Notes under the pieces: model-generated
Database searches by the model: none
What the model was told of the DNA's origin: nothing
The model's input: the letters and a program-made list of their open reading frames with translations, nothing else
Shown: one piece after another, positions 57,989 to 64,000 of the stretch
How positions within the stretch are numbered: the stretch's first letter is position 1
Layout: each line of letters starts with the position of its first letter
Assembly (NCBI RefSeq): GCF_021545845.1
Contig: NZ_CP088923.1
Coordinates: 2,604,001 to 2,668,000, forward strand
DNA from: Rhodanobacter thiooxydans
Lineage (GTDB): Bacteria > Pseudomonadota > Gammaproteobacteria > Xanthomonadales > Rhodanobacteraceae
Direction of reading: 5' to 3'
DNA length: 64,000 bases
Made by a program: the position numbers and the translations under genes

Positions 57989-59332
57989 TCAGGAAGACCG
58001 CTCGAATAAAGCAATCGACTCGACGTGCGAAGTGTGCGGAAACATGTCCATCACCCCGGCCGCGGCCAGCCTGAAGCCGTGCCGCTCGACCAGGATGCCG
58101 GCGTCGCGCGCCAGCGAGGCGGGATGGCAGGAGATATAGACGATGCGGCGGGTCTGCTTGTGCGGCAGGTAGTCCAGCAGCTTGTCCGCGCCGGCGCGTG
58201 GCGGATCGAGCAGCAGCTTGTCCCAGGGCTGCTTCGCCCAGTCGGCGGCGCGCTGGTCCTCGAACAGGTTGGCCACGTGGAAGCACGCGTTGGCGATGCC
58301 GTTGCGCGCGGCGTTCTGCGCGGCGCGCTCGACCAGGCCATGCTCGCCTTCCACGCCGACGACTTCGGCCACGCGGCGGGCGATCGGCAGGGTGAAGTTG
58401 CCGAGGCCGCAGAACAGGTCCAGTACGCGGTCGGTGGGCTGCGGATCGAGCAGTTCCATGGCGCGCGCCATCATCAGCTGGTTCATGCCGGCGTTGACCT
58501 GCACGAAGTCGAGCGGCTGGAATTCCAGCTCGACGTCGGCGTAGCGTGCGTCGCCGCTGGCGATGCGGAAGGCCAGCCGCGGGTGTTCCGGCCACAGCGG
58601 ATGCACACTGCTGGTGCCACCCGGCTGCAGGTAGATCGCGAAACCGTGCTGCTGGCCGAACGCGGTCAGCGCGGCCAGGTCGTGTTCGCTCAGCGGCTGC
58701 ATGTGGCGGAACACCAGCGCCATCAAATCGTCGCCGGCAGCGAACTCGATCTGCGGAACGTCGTTGACCGCGTCCATCGTGCCGAGCAGCTCGGCGAGCA
58801 GGCCGACCTTGGGACCGAGCGCCGGGTGCATCACCTCGCACTGCTGGATCTCGGTGACGAAGCGCGGGTTCTGCTCCTCGCGAAAACCGACCAGCACGCG
58901 GCCCTTCTTCGCCACGTTGCGCACCGACAGCCGGCCCTTGCGCCGGTAGCCCCACGGCTCGGCGGTGAGCGGCGGCAACCATGACGCGGGAGCGACCTTG
59001 CCGATGCGCTCGAAGTTTTCCGCCAGCACGCGTTGCTTGGCCTCGATCTGCGCGGCAGCGTCCAGGTGCTGCAGCGAGCAGCCGCTGCACTCGGCAAAGT
59101 GGCGGCAACGCGGCTCGACCCGGTGCGGCGAGGCCACGAGCACCTCGACCACCTCCGCCTCGTCGAAGTGGCGATGGCGCTTGCGCAGCTTCGCCGTCAC
59201 TTGCTCGCCGAGCAGCGCACCGCTGACGAACACCGTCTTGCCATCGATGCGGGCCACGCCGCGGCCGTCATGTGCGAGGGCGGTGATATGGGCTTCGAAA
59301 GGCGTGGAGGGCGCGGAGTTGGATCGGGACAT
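57989..59332 (-). CDS. rlmD: 23S rRNA (uracil-1939-C5)-methyltransferase
   Basis: 447 residues from ATG 59332. TRAM domain at the N-terminus (ITALAHDGRGVARIDGKTVFV). Cys ligands of the [4Fe-4S] cluster are in CRHFAECSGCSLQHL, with the last in QQCEV. SAM-binding VLDLFCGLGNFTLPIA and catalytic Cys in RIVYISCHPASLARD. Methylates U1939 using SAM. Confidence 0.96.
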   Translation of the reverse strand: MSRSNSAPSTPFEAHITALAHDGRGVARIDGKTVFVSGALLGEQVTAKLRKRHRHFDEAEVVEVLVASPHRVEPRCRHFAECSGCSLQHLDAAAQIEAKQRVLAENFERIGKVAPASWLPPLTAEPWGYRRKGRLSVRNVAKKGRVLVGFREEQNPRFVTEIQQCEVMHPALGPKVGLLAELLGTMDAVNDVPQIEFAAGDDLMALVFRHMQPLSEHDLAALTAFGQQHGFAIYLQPGGTSSVHPLWPEHPRLAFRIASGDARYADVELEFQPLDFVQVNAGMNQLMMARAMELLDPQPTDRVLDLFCGLGNFTLPIARRVAEVVGVEGEHGLVERAAQNAARNGIANACFHVANLFEDQRAADWAKQPWDKLLLDPPRAGADKLLDYLPHKQTRRIVYISCHPASLARDAGILVERHGFRLAAAGVMDMFPHTSHVESIALFERSS

Positions 59333-59394
59333 GAGGGCAAACAGGAGGATTGGCCGCCGATTATCCCAGATCGGGCCGATGGGCGCCCTGCAGA

Positions 59395-59483
59395 AGAGCA
59401 CCCTGTCCACAGGGGAACTCCTTCGGTCGTGCGCGATGCTCTTCGTCACCCGACGAAAGGCATCGCGCACAAGGTGCGCTCCT
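59395..59483. repeat. Family B inverted repeat interrupted by the IS110 element
   Basis: A degenerate left arm (ACCCTGTCCACAGGGG) and a right arm CGCGCACAAGGTGCGCTCCT. The right arm stops at CT; its expected last bases AC are found after the insertion element at 60765-60766. The repeat lies upstream of rlmD. Confidence 0.75.
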
Positions 59484-59489
59484 TAGGTC

Positions 59490-59721
59490 TTGATGTCCGA
59501 CCTGTCAGGGTCGAGCATTCCCGACTGATCATCGGGGGAACCGGGTGATGCCGATGCGCTCCTTTGGCTTCGAGCCCGTGACGTAGATGCACACCCCGGT
59601 TCCGATTTCGCTCATCCAGAAGTTTGAACGGTACCCTCGGCCCGCCACTGGCGTGAGCCTGCACACCTAAGGATCAGCCGGATGAGCATGGTGATCGGAA
59701 CAAACCATGCGAGGTAAGGCG
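59490..59721 (+). ncRNA. Predicted bridge RNA of the IS110 element
   Basis: The non-coding left end folds into a short 5' hairpin region and two large loops. Target loop: closed by ACCGGGTG (59540) and CACCCCGGT; 5' guide GATGCGCTCCT (59553-59563) equals target 59473-59483 in 10 of 11 bases; inner hairpin GGCT-tcg-AGCC; 3' guide GTAG (59583-59586) is complementary to target CTAC. Donor loop: closed by GTTCCGAT (59599)/ATCGGAAC (59694) and GCTCATCC (59610)/GGATGAGC (59680); guide ACGGTA (59628-59633) equals the right end at 60756-60761; guide ACCTAAG (59665-59671) is complementary to the left end CTTAGGT (59482-59488). Transcription itself is inferred. Confidence 0.8.
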
Positions 59722-60744
59722 ATGACAAACGTTGTGGGAGTGGATGTGGCCAAGGCCACGTTTGATGTGGCCGTTGGTCTGGCCAAGCCGGGCAAATTCC
59801 AGACACGCGCCAAGGTGGCCAATCGTGAAGAAGGCTTCCAGGAGTTGATGACCTGGTTGGACAAGCACGCGCCGGAAGCGGCGGTGTGCATGGAAGCGAC
59901 GGGGATCTATCACGAGGCACTGGCCATCTTCCTGGTACAGCAAGGCAAGACGGTCTACGTGGCCAATCCGGCGCAAGTAAAGTACTTCGGCAAGAGCCAG
60001 CTGACGCGAACCAAGACCGACCGCACAGACGCCAAGCTCATTGCGCAGTTCGCCACCAGTCAGCAGGCCGGCACCCATCCGATGGCGCCGTGGATGCCGC
60101 CGACAGCGGCCCAGCGCACCTTGCGCGCGCTGGTCGAACGGCTGGACGATCTCAAGGGCATGGAGCGGATGGAAGCGAACCGACTCGACGTCGCCAATGA
60201 CGCCGTACGCGACTCGGTGGAAGCGTCGCTCAAGGAACTGCGCAAGCAGATCAAGGCGCTGGAGCAGCGCATCAACAATCACATCGACAAGGATCCCCAG
60301 CTGCGCTACGACGCGGCGTTGATGACGTCCATCCCCGGCATCGCCAAGACCACGTCGGCCTCCCTGCTCGCCGCACTGGGCGACCTGCGACGCTTCGACG
60401 CGCCGGGCAAGCTGGTCGCCTTCGCCGGCCTCAACCCGGCACGGCGCGAGTCGGGCACGCTCAAGGGACAGGTCCGGATCTCCAAAACCGGTGCCCCCGG
60501 CTTGCGCGCCAAACTCTACTTTCCCGCCATCTGCGCCAAGAACCACAACCCCGTGGTTCGTGCCTTCTGCGAACGGTTGCTCGCACGCGGGAAGCTCCCC
60601 ATCGTGACCGTGTGTGCCGCCATGCGGAAGCTCCTGCACCTAGTCTGGGGCGTCATCCATACCAACTCGCTGTTTGATCCTGACTACCCCAGACACCGCC
60701 TCGTTGCCTCTGCGCACGCATCACCTGGATGCTCGCTTGCATAA
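59722..60744 (+). CDS. IS110-family DEDD transposase (bridge-RNA-guided recombinase)
   Basis: 340 residues from ATG 59722, with AGGTAAGG upstream; the ATG at 59707 is less likely. RuvC-like DEDD domain: Asp8 (VVGVDVAK), Glu58 (CMEATG), Asp100 and Asp103 (KTDRTDAKL). A central coiled coil (~135-200) is followed by the transposase-20 domain with MTSIPGIAKTTSASLLAALGD and the catalytic Ser region GLNPARRESGT (Ser244). All key residues are intact, so the element may be active. Confidence 0.93.
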   Translation: MTNVVGVDVAKATFDVAVGLAKPGKFQTRAKVANREEGFQELMTWLDKHAPEAAVCMEATGIYHEALAIFLVQQGKTVYVANPAQVKYFGKSQLTRTKTDRTDAKLIAQFATSQQAGTHPMAPWMPPTAAQRTLRALVERLDDLKGMERMEANRLDVANDAVRDSVEASLKELRKQIKALEQRINNHIDKDPQLRYDAALMTSIPGIAKTTSASLLAALGDLRRFDAPGKLVAFAGLNPARRESGTLKGQVRISKTGAPGLRAKLYFPAICAKNHNPVVRAFCERLLARGKLPIVTVCAAMRKLLHLVWGVIHTNSLFDPDYPRHRLVASAHASPGCSLA

Positions 60745-60768
60745 CGCGGAACGAGACGGTATCTACAT

Positions 60769-61374
60769 TTATTTCTTCTGCCAGGCGCCGGAGGCGTCTT
60801 GGTAATACCAGCCGGCGCGCGCCTTCTCGATCCAGCTCTTGGCGAAGGTGGCGCGGATCTGCGCCTCCCACTCCGGATGGTTGTTGGCGTTGGCGATCTC
60901 ACGGTACAGCGCGGTGCGGTCGCGGTTCTCGTCGGCCACGGTGGTATTCGCCTGCGCGCGCTGGCTCAGCGGCACCTTGGCGGCGTCGCGCATGGCCACC
61001 ATGCCGTCGCGGGTGAAGCCCACCGCGCCGCTGTCGAGCAAGTCGCCCAGCGGGCCCTGGAAGCGGCCCTGCATGCGGCCGCGGATCGCCTCGGTGGCGG
61101 CGGTCTGGATGCGGATGTCCGGCGTCTCGGCGGCGTGCGCGGCCGGCAGCAGCAAGTCGAGCAGCATCGCCGATGGTTGCGCGCCACCATCCTTCGCCGT
61201 CGGCTTGGGCATCTTCGGCGCCGGCGCGGCGGGCGTGGTCTGGTCGAGCACGTTGCCGATGAACTGGTCGGCGGCCTTCTGCGCCGCCGCCTCGGGGAAG
61301 TACACGTTGATGGTGACGCAACCGACCAGCACCACGGCCAGCGAAGTCAGGACGAGGTAGACGAACTTGCGCAT
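60769..61374 (-). CDS. YdbL-family (DUF1318) lipoprotein
   Basis: 201 residues from ATG 61374, with CAGGAG upstream. Lipobox LVGC with Cys19, then VTINVYFPEAAAQKAADQFI, the DUF1318 start. The middle is Pro/Lys-rich. In E. coli ydbL follows ydbH and ynbE; here it follows ydbH by 50 bp and no separate ynbE is visible. The C-terminal half contains the conserved RDGMVAMRDAAKVPLSQRA region. Its stop lies 5 bp from the end of the IS110 element. Confidence 0.82.
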   Translation of the reverse strand: MRKFVYLVLTSLAVVLVGCVTINVYFPEAAAQKAADQFIGNVLDQTTPAAPAPKMPKPTAKDGGAQPSAMLLDLLLPAAHAAETPDIRIQTAATEAIRGRMQGRFQGPLGDLLDSGAVGFTRDGMVAMRDAAKVPLSQRAQANTTVADENRDRTALYREIANANNHPEWEAQIRATFAKSWIEKARAGWYYQDASGAWQKK

Positions 61375-61425
61375 GACCAACTCCTGTAGTTGAAAAGGTG
61401 GGAAGCGCCGCCACCCGCACTTCGT

Positions 61426-63447
61426 TCAGCGGATCTGTGGCGCTTCACCGTGGATGGCGTCCTGCAGACGGCGCACCAAGGTCGGCCAGTCGACCTGGGT
61501 CTGGTGGCCGACTACCTGCAACCGCGGCAGGCCGCTGCCTTCGACGATAGTGTAGCCGTCGTCGGTGGCTTCCAGACCGCTCATCTTGCACAGCGTGCCC
61601 TGCAGCGTGCAGTTGAGGCCAATGCGCTTGTAGCCGAAGCTCTTGAACAGCTTCAGCACGGCGCCCTGCAGGCCGGCGGCGATGCCGCCGCCACCGACGC
61701 TGGTGAGGTTGTTCACCGCGCGCTGGCTGATCCGGCCACCCGTGCCCGCCAGCAGGCTGGCCTTGAACGCGACCGGGCTCCAGTTGACCAGGCGCAGGTC
61801 CTCGATCGACCCGTCCAGCGGGCCGGTGATGCTGCCGAAATCGAACACGCTGGTGATCGCGGCCAGGTCCAGTTGCTTCAGCGTGATGTCGCCGGTCAGC
61901 ACCGGGGTGGCGCCAAACGGCTGCTGCAGCGAGAGCGCGGTGACGTCGACGAAACCGCCGAACACGCTGGCCGACAGGCCGCCGGCCAGTTCGAAACGGT
62001 CGTCGACCCAGCGCAGCGATGGAATCGCCCCGGCGAGCGTACCAGGGAACGCCGGCCAGCCCATCGCCCGGCTGAACGCGGCCATATCGACGCCGGTCAG
62101 CGCCAGCGAGGCCGCCAGCCGCTGCCCTTCGGCCGCCGCCGGGCGCCAGTCCAGTTGGCCGATCCGCAGCTGCCCCTCAAGCACCGGCACCAGCAAGGGC
62201 TGCTGCAGGCCGAGCGTACCGCCGCGGCTTTGCCAGCGCGATTGCGCGGCGCCGTGGGTCAGGCGGTGGAACTGCAGGCTGCGCCAGCCCAGGGTGGTGG
62301 CCGGCCGCTCGCCATCGCTCGCCCAATCCAGCCCGCCCTGCAAGCCCTCGACCGCCAACCGGCCATCCGCGTCGGCCAGGTTCAGCCCCTCGGTGGTGAA
62401 CGCGAAGGCATGCGGGCCGTCTGCGCGCAGGTCCAGGCTGCCGCTCAGCTGGCCGGCGATGCGCATGTCACGCAGCCCCAACGTGCTCAGCCAGGCCTCG
62501 CCATAACGCTGGTAGGCCGCCGGAAAAGTCGCGCGCAGGTGGTCCAGCCGCAGGCTCCTCAGCGCGCCTTTCGCGTCGAAGGCCAGCGCACCGTCGAGCT
62601 GCAACGCGTCGGTATCGTTCAATCGCAGGTGGCTCAGTTCAAAGGTGCCGCTCTGCGCACTCGCGTGCAGCGCCAGTTGGACCGGATGATCCGGCAGCCT
62701 CACGTAGATCGGCCCCAGCAGCAGCTCGCCACGGCGCAGGGTGGAGTCCAGTTCGATCCGCGCCGGGCCGGCGGTGGTGTCCAGACTGAAGCGCCCGTTG
62801 CCGTCCAGCCCCTGCCCGGCCAAGGTGCCGCCGGGGGTATCGAAACCCAGCTTGGCCACGCTGAATTGTCCGGACGACTGCAGCCCGGGATCGCGCAGGT
62901 CCAGCGCCAGTTCGGCATCCAGCCGGCCGCCGGTGGGGCGCCCCGACCACACCGTGCCCAGCAGGCCCTGCAGCCAGCCGGCGGGAAGATTGTCCAGGCT
63001 GATCTGCGCATGCGTGGGCCGGTCCAGCGGCAGCGCGGTACTGGCATGCGCCTTGCCCTGGGTGATGTCGACCAGCAGAGTGTTGGCCGCCTCGCTGAGC
63101 AGGATGTTGACGCGGGCGTCGCTGAGCGCCCCGCCCGGCGCGCCGGCCAGGCGCACGTTGCCGTCGAGGCTCCAGCGCAGGCGGGCATCGCGCTGCAGGT
63201 TGCCGTCGAGGTTCAGGCCCAGCCGCCGCCAGCCCATCGCCGGCACATCCGCCTGCTCGGCGCTCAATCGCAGCCGCAAGCCTCCGGCAGCCTCCTCGTC
63301 GAGGCGCAGGCTTACCCCCTGCAGGCGCACCCCCGGCACGCTGATCGACTTCGCCGTCAGCAGTACCTGCGCCTGCGCAGGCAGCATCCAGCCGATCCCC
63401 AGCAGCAGGCAGCAGCACAGCAGCAAGTGGCTTGAAGTCGGGCGCAT
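61426..63447 (-). CDS. YdbH-family intermembrane phospholipid transport protein
   Basis: 673 residues from ATG 63447, with an N-terminal signal/anchor (HLLLCCCLLLGIGWMLPAQA). The C-terminal region with LKQLDLAAITSVFDFGSITGPLDGSIEDLRLVNWSP and VGGGGIAAGLQGAVLKLFKSFGYKRIGLNC is the YdbH/AsmA-like hallmark. In E. coli YdbH, together with YhdP and TamB, moves phospholipids to the outer membrane. E. coli YdbH is longer (~880), so this is a shorter version. Upstream, its start is only 24-45 bp from the divergent receiver gene. Confidence 0.82.
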   Translation of the reverse strand: MRPTSSHLLLCCCLLLGIGWMLPAQAQVLLTAKSISVPGVRLQGVSLRLDEEAAGGLRLRLSAEQADVPAMGWRRLGLNLDGNLQRDARLRWSLDGNVRLAGAPGGALSDARVNILLSEAANTLLVDITQGKAHASTALPLDRPTHAQISLDNLPAGWLQGLLGTVWSGRPTGGRLDAELALDLRDPGLQSSGQFSVAKLGFDTPGGTLAGQGLDGNGRFSLDTTAGPARIELDSTLRRGELLLGPIYVRLPDHPVQLALHASAQSGTFELSHLRLNDTDALQLDGALAFDAKGALRSLRLDHLRATFPAAYQRYGEAWLSTLGLRDMRIAGQLSGSLDLRADGPHAFAFTTEGLNLADADGRLAVEGLQGGLDWASDGERPATTLGWRSLQFHRLTHGAAQSRWQSRGGTLGLQQPLLVPVLEGQLRIGQLDWRPAAAEGQRLAASLALTGVDMAAFSRAMGWPAFPGTLAGAIPSLRWVDDRFELAGGLSASVFGGFVDVTALSLQQPFGATPVLTGDITLKQLDLAAITSVFDFGSITGPLDGSIEDLRLVNWSPVAFKASLLAGTGGRISQRAVNNLTSVGGGGIAAGLQGAVLKLFKSFGYKRIGLNCTLQGTLCKMSGLEATDDGYTIVEGSGLPRLQVVGHQTQVDWPTLVRRLQDAIHGEAPQIR

Positions 63448-63471
63448 GTCGGGCCATTCTGCCAAATCAAG

Positions 63472-64000
63472 ATGAACGATATGGATTTCGTCATGAGCAG
63501 CTCCCTCGTCAATACCGATTCCGAGCCCACCCCTGCCAGCCGCGCGCGGGTACTGGTGGCCGACGACGACCCCGGCAGCTGCCGTTTCCTGTGCGACGGG
63601 CTGGACGTGATGGGTGCCTACACGGAGGCCTGCCTGGACGGCGCGACAGCCTTGCAACGGGCGCGCGCCGAGCCGTTCGACCTGCTGCTGCTGGATTGCC
63701 GCATGCCCGGCGCCGGCGCACTGCAGATCCTGACCGCGCTGCGCGAGGACGAGCGGGCCCGCTCGGCGGAAAGCATTGCGGTGGCCACCACGGCCGAGCT
63801 GGAACCGGGCGCGCGGCAGTCGCTGCTCGACGCCGGCTTCAGCCAGATCCTGCTGAAACCGTGTGGTCTGGCCGCATTGCAGGAGGTGCTGGCCCTGGTG
63901 CAGCCGGAACGCCAGGCCGCCGGCATGCTGGACGACCAGGCCGCCCTGACCGCCACCGGCGACGCCACCACCATGCGCGCCCTGCGCCTGCTGCTACGCG
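63472..64000 (+). CDS. Receiver domain protein, probably receiver-Hpt (3' end outside window)
   Basis: From ATG 63472 (63481 and 63493 are alternatives) a receiver domain is read: acidic pocket VADDDPG (Asp31-33), phospho-acceptor Asp75 in LLLLDCRMPG, and Lys129 in ILLKPCG. After residue ~150 the segment LDDQAALTATGDATTMRALR looks like the start of an Hpt domain, so this may be a stand-alone receiver-Hpt relay protein. It runs off the window. Confidence 0.8.
   Translation, partial: MNDMDFVMSSSLVNTDSEPTPASRARVLVADDDPGSCRFLCDGLDVMGAYTEACLDGATALQRARAEPFDLLLLDCRMPGAGALQILTALREDERARSAESIAVATTAELEPGARQSLLDAGFSQILLKPCGLAALQEVLALVQPERQAAGMLDDQAALTATGDATTMRALRLLLR

Larger units (their letters stand above)
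59484..60764 (+). mobile_element. IS110-family insertion sequence, complete, ~1.28 kb
   Basis: The element is bounded by CT dinucleotides at 59482-59483 and 60763-60764. Removing it with one CT joins GGTGCGCTCCT to AC, rebuilding the canonical family B repeat end GTGCGCTCCTAC just before the ydbL stop. There are no terminal inverted repeats, as expected for this family. The left non-coding end is 238 bp and the right only 20 bp, the layout of the IS110 group. IS621, the studied relative, has about this length and a CT core (recalled knowledge). Confidence 0.85.

Noticed and set aside
60769..61374. Fusion of YnbE and YdbL because ynbE seems absent
   Set aside because: A lipobox followed by VTINVYFP is common in DUF1318 proteins of gammaproteobacteria, so no fusion needs to be assumed.

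Overview
The window is GC-rich chromosomal DNA from a gammaproteobacterium, most likely Xanthomonadales (Rhodanobacteraceae, Rhodanobacter/Dyella type). The basis is gene order, protein character, frequent GTG starts and abundant small palindromic repeats; no database was consulted. No rRNA, tRNA or CRISPR was recognised.

Layout. 1-3.2 kb (minus): end of a membrane protein gene, serS, rarA. 3.2-11.3 kb: an inserted module with a ribbon-helix-helix regulator, an AT-rich palindromic operator, and a six-gene hydrogenase-4-like operon (B-C-E-F-G-I). Its large subunit lacks three of the four [NiFe]-ligand cysteines, so it is an energy-converting hydrogenase-related (Ehr-like) complex rather than a hydrogenase. 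11.4-20.9 kb: the conserved block resumes with lolA, ftsK, ald, trxB, a FemX-like gene, aat, an HD-GYP gene and ispG. 21.2-27.1 kb: a cbb3 oxidase operon (ccoNOQP, a short FixH-like gene, ccoI, ccoS) behind an FNR/Anr-type box. 27.2-36.8 kb: a decayed acetyl-CoA hydrolase-like gene, a cardiolipin synthase-like gene, xseA, an acetolactate-synthase-like/aldehyde dehydrogenase pair, a DUF218 protein and a lipase-like protein. 36.9-40.3 kb: a very large GH18-like/polysaccharide deacetylase/glycosyltransferase-2 fusion. 40.3-54.4 kb: EamA exporter, secreted CehA-type metallohydrolase, YehS, YigZ, MsbA-like exporter, DUF5996, alcohol dehydrogenase, class C serine hydrolase, fabV and a cutC remnant. 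54.4-59.3 kb (minus): csp, mtnP-like, hpt, nagZ, CYTH protein, rlmD. 59.5-60.8 kb: a complete IS110-family element. 60.8-63.4 kb: ydbL and ydbH. The right edge cuts a receiver-Hpt protein.

Two systems stand out. First, the IS110 element carries a readable bridge RNA in its 238-bp left end. It shows two stem-closed guide loops: one matches the repeat into which the element is inserted, the other matches the element's own two ends. Removing the element at a CT core rebuilds the canonical repeat end. Second, the Ehr-like membrane complex sits inside the ftsK-lolA-rarA-serS synteny block, with its own regulator and operator and no maturation genes or soluble electron-input module.

The window also carries several families of dispersed inverted repeats. 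One has a variable number of GAATCCC heptamers in its loop, and repeat arms supply the TAG stop codons of four genes.
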